Positions 39,001 to 52,346 of a DNA stretch of 64,000 bases are shown piece by piece. Made by a program: the position numbers and the translations under genes. The notes beneath the pieces are model-generated. The model was not told the origin of the DNA, ran no database searches, and saw only the letters and a list, made by a program, of their open reading frames with translations. The stretch is taken from NCBI RefSeq assembly GCF_024498275.1, contig NZ_CP101809.1, forward strand, positions 434,001 to 498,000, given 5' to 3'. Each line of letters starts with the position of its first letter. Within the stretch, counting starts at the first letter, position 1. Source of the stretch: Mycoplasmoides fastidiosum (GTDB taxonomy: Bacteria; Bacillota_I; Bacilli_A; Mycoplasmatales; Mycoplasmoidaceae).

Positions 39001-42000
39001 AAACGCTAAAAATACAACAGGTAGTGACAGAACATTTGATGTTTCCACAGCAAGTGATTTTACTAATCGCTTTAAATTTGCATCAATGATCAGTCAAACT
39101 GATTTATCCAATAACATTGATCAGTGAACATCAGGAACTAGTTACATTCACAATTACATTCGTAACAACTCCAATGCTTTATTCATTAAAAAAGTAGATC
39201 TAATCAAAAATGAAATTGTGGTGGGGTTTGATGTCAATGATCCTAACAACAATAAGATTAGTATTGAAGATATTACATTAACCGGATTTCCGCAACAAAA
39301 AGTTTTTTTAATTAATAATGACAAAACTGTTACTAATTTTGATGATGAAACTAATGCCCCAAAAAATTTTGCCTCTAAAGACCGTAGTGCAGCGCTAACA
39401 TGAATTAAAGATCATGTCGGTGTGCGCTGAATTGGGTTAGAACGAACTGATGGTAAACTAACTTCTGATTTAGAAAACCCATCAGCTTCAGTTACTGATT
39501 TGAAAAGTCAAAACATTCATAAATTAGCTGATTTAAAAGCTGCAGATAAATACGTTAGCAGCGTCTTTTTCAATAAGAATGATGGAACATTATCATTCAC
39601 TTTACAAATCAATGCTAATCCAGTCAATGGTGGGATCAACTTAGTTGAAAACCACACGATTACCACGTTTAAAAAATTTAGTTTTTCCATTAATACCGAT
39701 AATGCTGCAAAAAATTTAGGTGCTTTAGAATATACGGATAACAAACTCAAAGAATTTGTTACCCTAAAAACTTTTCAAACGATTCAGGGCACAGAAAAAA
39801 ATATCGTAACTAAACAATGAACAGAAGCTGAAACTGAGAATAAATTAACTGATTTTTTACCACCTGAAACCCAGTTACAATTAACTGATGTTAATCGTAA
39901 TGATGAAGTTGGTAGTGTGGATTTTGCAGTGACTTTATCTGAAACAACAGGGAGTCATCAAGTAATTGATGTTCGAACGGGCAGTTTTTTTGGGTTATCC
40001 AATTTCACTTCTTCATTCACATGAAAACAAAATAATGATCCAGTTTCAGGCATTTCTTTCATCAATTATGATGCTTATAAAGATTCAATCAGTAACTTTC
40101 AAACAGCATTATCAGCAGCTACAGAACAAACTAAATTCAGTGAATTATTATTTCCGCTATTAGATTTTAATTCTGCTGCTCCATCATTTGCAACAACTAA
40201 GGACAAAGAATTAAATGGCGCTACAGCGTTAGATGACACAAAACAAAAACAATTAGTCATTGGTTTTGGTAGTGTACCAAGTCATGATCGAGATACAATT
40301 AAAAAACACGTAAGTTTACGCACTGATGCAGATTTAGTTGAAATTAATGGCTTGGTAATTAAAGGTGGATATTTAAACGGTAAATTCTATCAAGGCACTG
40401 AAGCGAATGCACCAATTACCCGATTACCAAATTTATTAGTCGCTTTTAAACCTAATACTACCCAAAACCAAGCAATTGATGATAAATACAAATCATCAGC
40501 AACTCCAAATGCCACTAATAAACCAGATTCCACTTATACTGGAGGCGGATCTTTATTCCATGATGCGTTAGCTAAGCAATGAAAAGATTTATTACCAAGT
40601 GAATGATTGGCGGAATTACGCCGGTTAAAAAATCTGCAAACTAGTCAACTACCAAGTCAAGTGAATTATCAAACCTATGATAATTTGACGGGATTTTTAA
40701 ACCATGTGTTAACCACTTCGACATCAAATACCAGCTATCAAACATATGTTGATTTAAATGACTTCAGTGGGATCCAAATTAACAATTCTACGGGTGAAGT
40801 TAAAATTGCGGCCAATACTTTATTTGTTAATAATGTTTATAAAAATTCAGCTAAACCAGAACGCAATCCGGCTCCAGAATTTTATAACCAACCAATTAGT
40901 TTCTTCTTAAGTAACTACTTTTTCCGGATTGATGCGGAAATTAAAAAACAATTACCCTTTGCAGCTAATGTTGATGTGAATCGCACTTTTGCCAACGAAA
41001 GTGTGCTAGGGATTGTGAACCAACTGCAGGACTTGTTAGCAAAAGCCCAAAAACTATATAATGCTCCAGCTAACCAACCATTAACTGGTGCGGATTTGTT
41101 AGCGGCTGAAGATGCGATTAACATTTTAAAATTTAAATTTATTCACCCGATTTATTACACGAATCCGGATGCAGAACGGTTTTTTACCACAACATTTACC
41201 AGTCAAGATGTGGATCAAACTAATGTCGGCAAAATGACAAAGTTCACTAATCTAGCATTCAGTGCTGCAGATTATAATGCGGGGAGCTTAACTGTTAAAG
41301 TTCAAGTGGAAAATTATATTACCGGATTAAGTGCGGGTCATTTTACTTTAGCTAATAAAGAACAAACTTTTGAAATCACGAATGCTTTAGGGGTGTTTTT
41401 GTTACCCAGTTGAAAAAACTTTACTGAAAGCAATTTAAAAATTCGCACTGATGATGAGAAACTAAGGAATTTAGATGGAGAATCCAGTTCAGGAACAGTA
41501 ACGAATAACCAATTTCAAAATTTAACTGTCGAAGAATACTACCAACAATTAATTCACCAAATTAATCCAGTTAATAATGATTATGTTGAACTAACTAATA
41601 CCGATCAACTTTTAGATTTAGTCAGTTGAACCTTAGTTGATAATACCGGAATTGCAATTAGTAATCAACACCAACAATATAATGAAGCTTTTCAAATTTT
41701 GAAACAGCAACTGGAAAAATATCGTTTCAGTTTTAATGTGCGCAAAGCGGATTTATATTACAGTGCGAAAAACGAACAAATTTACGTGCTTAATCCGTTC
41801 TTGCATTTTCATGTTCCTAATGCAACTGATCAACAAACTGAAATTCTGAAAAACATTTTTGATTTGAATAAAACAACCCAAAGTTTAATTGATCAAACGG
41901 GTAATTATGTTAATGTTGGTTTGAATAATGTAATTATTCAGGGTTTTAAACGCCAACCAATTGTAATTCATCCCCAAGCTTATGACCAAGCTGATTATCA

Positions 42001-42904
42001 ACTGAATTTTAACGGGAGTTTTAAAGCAGTTAAAGATGTTTCGGGCGCAGACATTTTAGGGTGATTAAGAACAAATTTACACGAACCAGCCGCTATTAAT
42101 ACGTTCTTACAATCTTTCTTCCAAGTTCAAGGATTTTCCCGCCCAACCAATCCATTGTCATTAGTGTTAAATCCCCGTTTTGCGCAATTATTAGCCACCC
42201 AAACTCCAGTTGAGCAGTTAACTGATTACATTTTAATTAACGACGGTATTGGTCAGCTGACTTTTTTAGCTGGCAGTATCCAATTAGTTAATAGTTATCA
42301 GACAACAGTTGATGATTTAAACCCCAATCCGATTAGTTTAACCCCATTTTTAGCAAAGTTTGATCAAGCCCAAATTGATTTAACCCAACTAAAATTAGTG
42401 AACACAGGGATTGTAGCTGAAACAACCGAACAGATTACCACGGATTTAGTCCGAGAAGGAATTCAAGCGAACATTCGCAATACCACTATGGCTTTACAAT
42501 CTGATCAATTTGCTTTGGCTTATCGGTATTTACAATTAAGTGAAGTTTTAATTAGTGAAAATGACCAACAACGCTTAATCATTCGGGCCATTCAATCTGA
42601 TCTGGTTAACAACCAGATTATCATTGATTATGAAATTGAAAATGCGTTTGTGAACGGACAAGTTAAAAATTTACAGAAACAACTAGTTTTAACTGGGTTT
42701 GATTCGAATTCACATGTTTTTGTTAACACCCATTTACCATGAATTATGGTCTTATTAACCCTTTTAGGGGTTGGGATTTATTATGGGATTTGACGGCACC
42801 GTCATACCACTAGCAGCATTAAATACATGCAAACTACAACCCAACAAACGCGTGCTCCAAATAAAAAACTTCGCCAAACAAAATCCAAAAAACAAGCAGA
42901 ATAA
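36023..42904 (+). CDS. Type B giant phase-variable surface protein B9, phase ON (2293 aa)
   Basis: The only B gene that is complete and in frame. A membrane helix at residues 24-45 is followed by a Gln/Ala-rich stretch and the G8 run at codons 76-79 (TTTGGVSSS). SAFLGRDLADLENIII follows. Leucine-rich segments lie at about 235-265 (LDLSNSALSSIAEIF), 275-330 (GLSTINVEDNIITHFPN) and 490-540 (LDLSKDIYRIDFSNNQIERI). Repeated modules occur near 1188, 1443, 1591, 1753, 2077 and 2195. Helix 2239-2257 (PWIMVLLTLLGVGIYYGIW) and a Lys/Arg-rich tail of about 36 residues end the protein. Both ends can sit in the membrane with about 2190 residues outside. No terminator was seen directly after it. Surface antigen or adhesin role is inferred from architecture and the switchable G-run. 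Confidence 0.9.
36250..36257 (+). repeat. Poly-G tract, G8 (B9, in frame)
   Basis: Eight G, read ACG-GGG-GGG-GTT in the open frame. Gain or loss of one G would truncate the 2293-residue product near residue 80-100. Confidence 0.85.
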
Positions 42905-43125
42905 CTAATAATCAAACTAGACAAGTTGTCATAAATTTTCTCATTGCAATAAATCATTATTGACTACATTTAGTTAACAAACTTCTTGGTATATGCAAGT
43001 GAAATTGAAACTATAAAACTAAGTTCGGAGTTTAACAAAAACTAGAAATCTTAACTGTGGTAGAATTGAAGTAATATTACCCAATATTCTTTATTTTGCT
43101 CTCAAGTAGCATAACTTTTTTCAAT

Positions 43126-43161
43126 AATTACATGTTCAATTTTTGAATTGAACATGTAATT
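43126..43161 (+). promoter_or_regulatory. 16-bp perfect inverted repeat upstream of B11
   Basis: AATTACATGTTCAATT and its complement are separated by 4 bases. No T-run follows directly, so it may be an operator or a leader hairpin rather than a terminator for B9. The stretch 42905-43125 shows no gene; TAGAAT at 43061 is a weak -10 candidate. Confidence 0.5.
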
Positions 43162-43175
43162 TGCTATATTAATTT

Positions 43176-43209
43176 TTGTAACTTATTTCTTATTCATTTA
43201 AAGTTACAA
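43176..43209 (+). promoter_or_regulatory. Leader inverted repeat of B11
   Basis: TTGTAACT (43176-43183) and AGTTACAA (43202-43209) are only 18 nt apart here, forming a simple hairpin 34 nt before the ATG. The arms are conserved although the spacer differs completely from the other units. Confidence 0.6.
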
Positions 43210-43243
43210 GTTGTCATTGTTGGAATTGATTATTTAATTTTCA

Positions 43244-43742
43244 ATGACTGGAAAATTCAACCAATTGTTTATGGCATCTGCTGATAAATATGCATTTTCT
43301 TGAACAAGAAAATGACCAATCAATTTTGCTATTTTTATTTCTAGGACTGTTAGTTTTATAAACTTAGCTTATTGATTTGATCACAAATCCCCAAACCAAC
43401 AACTTGTGGACCCAACTATTGCAGTACAAAATGGTTGAGCTCACATGATGCAACCAAATCAAGTAATTGCGTCGGGGGGGGGCTTTATTTGCCACTAATT
43501 TCACCGACAATAATGGAATTAATTTATTAAAAAATAATTTCATTTTCACTCTCCAAATTTTTAGCCCAAACCCCAGCACAGGTTTGGGTTTTTGGCGTTT
43601 GTCAAACAGCACAGTTTCGCACTTTTTAAAAACCAATAATATTAACCGAAAAATTAAGTATTGTTACTGGAATAAATTGGGGTTTGATCTTCCTAATTAT
43701 TTGCAGATATTACAACATGCATCATTGTTGTTGTGTTACTAA
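43244..43742 (+). CDS. Short type B ORF B11, poly-G phase OFF
   Basis: Same layout as B2: a basic start, one membrane segment (about residues 25-45), then G9. As sequenced the frame stops at 43496 (84 residues). With G8 it would run to TAA at 43740, giving 165 residues, the same length as the B2 ON product and alignable without gaps (SGGALFATNF ... NNGINLL; SPNPSTGLGFWRL). The sequence after the G-run is well diverged from B2, yet both frames stay open and stop at the same place. No terminator separates it from A10. Function unknown; either a true small protein or a shared truncated ancestor. Confidence 0.65.
43474..43482 (+). repeat. Poly-G tract, G9 (B11, out of frame)
   Basis: Nine G; one fewer opens the 165-residue frame. 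Confidence 0.85.
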
Positions 43743-43763
43743 ATGACTTTAAATGCATCTAGG

Positions 43764-43787
43764 GAGTAACCCAGTTTACTGGGACTC
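43764..43787 (+). promoter_or_regulatory. Conserved hairpin between B11 and A10
   Basis: GAGT-aa-CCCAGT-tt-ACTGGG-ACTC forms a 10-bp stem with a 2-nt bulge, 77 bases before A10. Counterpart of the element at 4578-4601, with G-U and base changes that keep most of the pairing. Confidence 0.45.
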
Positions 43788-43864
43788 GTTCAATCAAATT
43801 TCGTCGTTTCAAACCAAAGACGAACAATGGTTTTTTTCATTAGGATCAAACTAAATAATTTTCT

Positions 43865-46800
43865 ATGAATCGCAAACAAAAATTGCTACTTCAAAATCTC
43901 CGAACAAATAATTGAATGATTTTCGGTTTAATCACTTTAGCCAGTTTCAGTTTAAGCATCAGTCAAATGACACAATTGCAGCCTGGTTTAAACTATCGGG
44001 TTCAAGACCACAAAACTGATCAACAAGCAACAACAACAGTTCACTATGTGGACTGAGCTGATGAATCTAGTGTCAAACGGATTATTGATGTTTTTCCCTT
44101 ATCCCGTTTAGCCACCCGGGTATTAGATGCATTGAAAGCAACCGAACAAACCATTAGTAATTCCCAGTATGATTTAGGAGTTAATTCCCAAGTTACTAAA
44201 GCTGCTTTAGCAAAGGTTAAATCACTTGATTTAAGCGATTTAAATTTAACTGAAATTGATGCGATTTTAAACCCCGCAATTGTTTGGAGTGAATTGTGAA
44301 ATATTAATTTGTCTAACAATCATTTTGGGGATTATGAAATTAAGTTTGACAAAACTAAAATGCCAAAATTGTATAAAATTTTGGCAACTAATTCTCACTT
44401 AAATAAGATGATTAATGTTGCTTCTTATGTTCTGGATCCATTTGACCAATTAACTGAAGGCACAGAAGAGAGAACTAATGCCGAAAACCAGTACAACACC
44501 CCAATTCATCAAGGTGTACCACGGTTTTATGATGTGGCGTCAAACAACATTCGCGAAATTCCCAAATACTATTTAAAAATTAATTTGGCTTATTTAAACA
44601 TGAGCAATAATAAATTAGGTTCAGGAACCGAAACTGATCCACTGGGGATTTATGCAACGCCGTGATATTCATTAAAAACAACTACGAATACTACAGGATT
44701 ATTAAGTATTCAAGACCCAAATATTCGCGGCCCATACGGCATTGATGTTTATAATTCGGGGGATAAAAAAGTAAATGATCAAACCCAATATAAATATACG
44801 GATGAACAAGTTGCCCGTTGACGTCAATCTCCCTGACCAATTCGGGGATTAACGTTTGGCAATTACAATGATGTTCCCAATCAAACAGATCAACAATTAG
44901 ATGCTAATGTCGTTCATGCCAATGGCATGACGGCTTCTTCAGGCGGTAAAAATCCTTATTTTAGTTTTTCTAATAATAACCTTGTAGCACCAATGGTTTT
45001 CCGGAATACGAACGTTAATTTTGATTCTAATTCATCGACCTCACCCCAACAAAAAAGTGTCAATTTATATGTTGGGTTAAATGATTACAAATCATCGGCT
45101 TACAAACAAACCCAACAAGAAATCATTACTACTTCTACAAATAAAAATGATGCGACTAACCCCAATGCGAATGCGGAAATGTTAGTGCCCCAACCCGATT
45201 CCATTTTTCCGTTTATGGGGGTCAATGGGTGGACAACAGGCATTCGTCCTGGTTATAATTTTGCTCGGCCGTTATTAAGTGTTTATTCGTTTCGATCATT
45301 TAATGGTTTTGGTTTATTAGAACAAAACCAAGATTCACGAGCTGATAATGCGGATGGAAATGACTGGGATAACATGACCGAATCTGCACCATCAAGTAGT
45401 GGGGGAGATAGTTCAGCAGCTTCACAACCACCTATGCCAGATCCGTATGGTGGTACAACTGCTTTAAGTGGGGGCACAGGTATTAGTTGAAAGGTTCCTA
45501 AACTGTCAGATTTTGGTAAACAAGAAGATGATAGTTGAACAGGATTATACAATCCTGACGAACGTGCCGCTAATGCCCCAACTCTAGAGAGTTTTATTAA
45601 CGGAACTAATAACGGGAAAAAAAGTGGATTCTGGGGCACTAAAGGGTGAGTTACAATTCCTAGAAATAATGGTGGTTCAGGGCGCATGAGTTTTACGGAT
45701 GTAAATAACCAAACATATTACAAACGGTACAAACCCTTTCGCACTTATTTAATCACGGCTAAATCATTTGCTAAATCCGAACGGGGCGCAGATTATCAAC
45801 CAGTTTTTGATGGTAATGTCTTTTATGATGCGCGGAATTATGAAAACTTTAACGCCCGGTTAAATTTTTCGCCATCAGGGCGGAGCGAAATTGGGTTGAT
45901 GGCCAATTATGCAGAAAACCCGATTAATCTTTATAACGGAAATGCAGCTGGGAAAAGATCTGGTCAAAATGTCAACAATAGTATTAGACACTTTGGTAGT
46001 GTTTTTGGGAATCTACCGATTATGAACTTAACCGTTGGTTCACCAGTTACTTGAGTATCGAATATTAACCGTGACAGTAGTTTTGGGGTCAGAAAAGATG
46101 CTCCCATTCCTTATACTTCATCACTTGTGATGAATAATGGTTTATACAATTATTCCAGTTATTTTAATGTGGTTGATACCATTGCTACAGAATTAGATCA
46201 AACTAGTAATTTTGCTAGTGCTGTAGCTGCAACAGCTGACACTAATGATTTAAATTTATCCGAATATCACAATAAATTTCCCCAAAATGTCCGGGTCGAT
46301 GATATTTTAGATGGACAAAATAAATTTTGAAAATCAACTAAAAAATTTGATGAAATTTATATGGAGCGGTTGAATGAAAATAATGTCAAACTCAGCTATG
46401 ATCCAGAAGCAGGATCATTAACTTACCAATTCCGTATTTATTCGCCGGGTTATTCTCGTCAGGGCCGGTTGTACAAAATGGGTGATACTCAAGCTACAGC
46501 TTCTAATGACAGTACGCCAACGATTGATGTCACAGTCAATAAAACTGTCACCGGATTTGCTCAAGCGCAAATTCAAAAAGAAAATGAACAAGGAAGTTTT
46601 GAAGCTTTCACTTCTAGTAGCGCAAAGAATAATTTATTAGAATATGCTGCGCCACAAAGTGCTAAAGCGGCAATTAGTACAGTTGCTGATTACAATAAAG
46701 TTACAGCAGCTTTAATTGCTAAAACTTTTAAAACCAACTACTTGGGCAACAAAATGGTTGATAATGCCCAACAATCAACGATTGAAGCTAACCAAGATCA

Positions 46801-49800
46801 ATTAACCCATGTTAATGCCCAATGAATTACTGAGATCATTAAAAACCAAGTGGATGGAACGGTGCAATTTAAAGTGGAAATTCCTGATTACACCTTTGCA
46901 AACGGGACCAGTTTTAGTTATCCAACTCAGCTAAAAAATGTCGTTTATAAATGAACCGGATTGCCAAAAACCAATACCACGGTAATTGGGAAAAACATTG
47001 CTGATGCTGATGCGGCACAAACTTTTAATGCCACAACTTTTGGTAGTGATCAAGCTAAACTAGATTTATTTAATAAAATTATTGCTAAACCAGCAAGTGC
47101 GATTACTGCTCAAGATATTTTTGAATTAGGTGCAGTCACCACAGATGTTTCCACTTGAAAATCAGTAACAAAAACTGATGCTAATCAATACTTCACCCTG
47201 TTTCCTAATGATGCAAACGGAACACTATTATGACAAGTGCGAATTCCGGGCGATTTAGTTAATGGTATTCCCGAACAACGGATTACAGTGTTATGAGAAC
47301 ATTTGTTCAACCAAACAACAACAGTCACTTGAAAAACCCAAGACCAATTAAACAGTTTTTTATTAGGCAAAACTCCTGAAGAAATTGAGGCCGCATTTAA
47401 AGCTAATCCGCAAATTTTTTTAAATGTTGTGAACAAGCCTAACAACAATCAATTAACAACTGCTGATTTAGTAACCCAAGCAGATAACTTCATTAAAAGT
47501 ATGGTTAACGGCCAAATTCGGTTCACAAATATTCGGTTAAAAAATCATTTTTTAAATGGGATTAAATATAACAATGGTCAGCCAGAAAATCAAACTGCTA
47601 CAAAAACCCCGACTTATCTAACGATTCCAATTTCACCTAACTACCAAGGTCAACGTCCTGTATCTTCTTTAACTTGAGCAACAGATGATCAAATTATTAC
47701 GAATATTAAAAATTATTTAAAAACCAATAATTTAGTCCAAGTTGATCCCAATAATAATCAAGCCACAACAATTGAAGAAGTCTTAAACCAAATGAATGTT
47801 TATGATTTAAAACAAGCGATTGTTAACAATAATCTCAACTTAACTGACATGAACTTGTTCACTCTACAAAACATTAACAAAAATAATTTTGCTTTAAAAA
47901 CAACGTTAAATGAAGCTTTAGTGGCTAATAATCAAACTGGGCAATTAACTTTTCAAAATTTGCAATTTAAAAACTGACAAGAAGCGAATAGTTTTATTAC
48001 AGTAACTCACGATGTACCAGAACATAGTGTCCAAGCCAGTTCAGTTGTCAACAGTTTCATCTGATCCCAATCAATCAGTTCGGCTTTAGCGAATAAATCA
48101 GTTTTAGAAGTCGAACAAATTTTTAGTTCACCCACTTTAGCCCCTGCTTACATTGATGCACTCAATGTTGGTAAAAAAACTTTTGATGTTAACAACATCA
48201 GCGAAAACCATTACCGCATTGATCCAACCAAAATTCAAGTTGATTTAGTTGCGGGTACCATTACATTTGCAGCCAATGCGATAACCATGACCAATTTTGT
48301 TTCCACTGCGGGTCAAGAACCAGTCGATCATGTGGTAACTGAAGCTAAAACTTATAGTCTACCAAATAAATATTTAACTACTTTTCAGGTTAATACCAAC
48401 ATCACTTCTGCGGCTGGGTTTAAAGATGATTATGCCAAATTTTATTTTGGTTACAGTTACACCGCAGCCGGAATTACTCCCGCCCAAAAACAAGTTGTTG
48501 ATGATGCAGTTGCCAGTTTAAATACCCCCAATTTAGTTCATCAAACCACCCAAGTTGGTTCAAACTTAATCCGCAGATGATTAGTGAATAATAATGCGGC
48601 GCGCATTAATCCAACTGATTTAGTCCGCATTAACCAACTAAAAGCACAGTCAGCAAATGACTTCATTAAGAAGACGAATTTTCAAAATTATTTTTATTTG
48701 CCCAATTATTTAGCATTTGTTAATTCGGCGGTATCAAGCGGAGTTAACCGCACTTATTTCATTGCTGAACGGATTGAAGCATCGGCTTTAGACTCTTCCA
48801 TTTTGATTATTCGCAAACCCCACATTGTGAATTATTTAGCCAACGGTTCAACCCAACTACATTTGGTTAATGACTTCATTTATGTGAATTTTTTACGCAA
48901 TGGTACCACAGTCATTTTTCATAAATACGCAAACCAAGAGGTCCCTGAACAATTAAGCCAGGGCGAATTTAGTGCTAACTTATTAGCGCCATTATGAAAC
49001 GATGTTGATGCAGCCACCATGAAAGCCGATTTAGAATTTTTGACTGCCAATCGCAAAAATTTATCGGTGCGCGCCTCCCACCGTTGACGCTCCATTCAGC
49101 AAGCCTGAATTAGTACTTTTATGGCTAATAATGTGCCGTATGGGGGAGCATATGATACCACGATTGCTTATCCGGCTGAGATTGAAATTTCCAATGGTGA
49201 GCGGACTTTAAAAGTTAATAAACTGATCTTTGCGTTATATGCGAATACCACGGATGAGAATAGTCCGGTAGTTCCTGATTATGAAATTGAAGTGGCCGAA
49301 ATTTGGTATTTAAACACCGGAGCCAACACCGAATTTATCTGTAATCCACTAGCAGACTATGAAGATATTCTAAACCAACCCCCAAGTATATTATTAACTC
49401 AATTGGGTTTACAATTGGGAGCCCAAACTGATCCAACTTTTAGCTTCCAACAATTTTTAAACCAAAAAGTTTATCACTTACGCAATGCCACCAATTCAGT
49501 TTTAACTAGTGGTTCTGATCCAACTAATATTATTGGCCCCGTTGGTCAAATTGGCAATATTAGTTTAACTGGGAGTGAATTACGGTTAAGTCAAATTCGC
49601 ATTTTAACCCCCTGAACCGAAGGGAAAATTGGACCCACTTTAGAACTGCCCGATATTGTTTTACAATTTGCAGTGAGTTCAACTGAATTATTACCCAACA
49701 ACAATACGATAATCATTAATTGATTACGCAATTTATTTGGTTTAACCAAATCGGTTTCAGAACTATTATTTGATTTGCAACAAGCTGTTTTACACAACCA

Positions 49801-50491
49801 GTTTACTGAAACAGATTTCAATGAAATGCTGATGCTGGGTAATGGTTTAGTTTTTTTAAACTCGGTTTTCAATGACCCCCAAACCCGACCTCGCTTAACT
49901 CCTAGTGCTAAATTAGTTGATTCAATAAGTATTAATCACATTAGTGGGGTAATTAGTTTAAAAAACTTACAAATTTTACACGGGTATGTTCACAATGTGC
50001 CCCAAAACAACGATGTGATTGCAGTCCCAGAAATTAAATTAACCGTTGACACCGCTTTCACAACTGAATTCACTACCAACTTTGAAGCACTACGACAGGA
50101 TAATACTTTAAATCAATTACGCCCGTCTGCAATTGAAACCCTTTTAAAATCCGACCAACAACGGTTGCGCTCACTGGTTCAATTTATGAGTGATCATAAA
50201 CAAATTGAAGACCCAATTATTAAGGTAAGTGCTAATGACTTATTAGGACGATTATACATTCAACTCCAATTCCAAAACTACTACCAAGATGGTACTAATT
50301 TAGGAACTCAAACTTTTTGGTATACGGTTGGTGATTTTAAAAACCAATTACCACTTTTACTAGGTCCAATTTTTGGGGGAAGTGGGACTATTGGAACTTT
50401 AACAGGAGCTTATTTACTTTGAAAACGCTACCGGGGTCGTAGTAAACGGTTGTACATGGCGCAAACTGTGAAAAAATCCAAAAATAATTAA
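43865..50491 (+). CDS. Type A giant LRR surface protein A10 (2208 aa)
   Basis: Complete frame. The N-terminus is of the A3 kind (MNRKQKLLLQNLRTNNWMIF), and its upstream partner B11 likewise resembles B2, so the short-B and A genes appear to have duplicated together. Leucine-rich repeats lie at about 119-155 and 220-255. The linker near 45380-45470 is its own (APSSSGGDSSAASQPPMPDP). Modules match the other A proteins but the last 200 residues are more diverged, with a distinct C-terminal helix (LPLLLGPIFGGSGTIGTLTG) and tail (KRYRGRSKRLYMAQT). It is the last gene of the array; a hairpin follows at 50540. Confidence 0.9.
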
Positions 50492-50539
50492 TCCTGCAAA
50501 AAAGTGTCATTGTTCACTGAATCAATTCCAAAATCCTGC

Positions 50540-50570
50540 CAATTCCACAACTAATCTAGTTGTGGAATTG
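50540..50570 (+). terminator. Hairpin terminator after A10
   Basis: CAATTCCACAACTA / TAGTTGTGGAATTG, 14-bp perfect stem with a 3-nt loop. Only a weak T-rich tail follows. It marks the right edge of the array. Confidence 0.65.
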
Positions 50571-50750
50571 TTGTATCTAAATGGTATTATTATGACCCCA
50601 AAAATTGTTAAGCATTAGCTGGTGTCTGTTAAAAAGGATTTTTTTGCTGCATTTTTGGTGAAAAAAACGGCTTCTTTTGTTGATAATGCGAAAAAACATT
50701 TAAAATAAAATCGAACAAATCTGAACTAGTTAGTTTAGGTTTGCGTGGTG

Positions 50751-50783
50751 CTGGAGGTTACAGTTGCATTAAGTAACCACCAG
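50751..50783 (+). promoter_or_regulatory. Stem-loop ahead of glpK
   Basis: CTGGaGGTTAC and GTAACCaCCAG pair with one A-A mismatch around an 11-nt loop, ending 35 bases before the glpK start. It could be an operator or a leader hairpin. In the rest of 50571-50818 I see only AT-rich sequence; TGGTATTAT at 50582-50590 is a possible extended -10. Confidence 0.4.
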
Positions 50784-50818
50784 AATCACAAATTGCTTAA
50801 CAATTCAAGAAGAAAGAA

Positions 50819-52345
<1,527 letters not shown>

Positions 52346-52346
52346 A

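Noticed and set aside
43126-43161. Terminator for B9
   Set aside because: The 16-bp inverted repeat is strong but lies over 220 bases after B9 and is not followed by a T-run, so it was listed as a regulatory repeat instead.
45283-45687. Minus-strand ORF of 134 residues, and similar minus-strand ORFs elsewhere
   Set aside because: They lie opposite solid plus-strand coding sequence, recur as shadows at the same place in several paralogues, and resemble no family.
1-50500. CRISPR array or simple tandem repeat
   Set aside because: The repeats are whole genes of 6-7 kb with protein-level similarity, not short direct repeats with spacers.
1-50500. Mobile element or integrated phage as the source of the array
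   Set aside because: No transposase, integrase, terminal repeat or phage structural gene was found. The YqaJ-type nuclease sits in a housekeeping operon.
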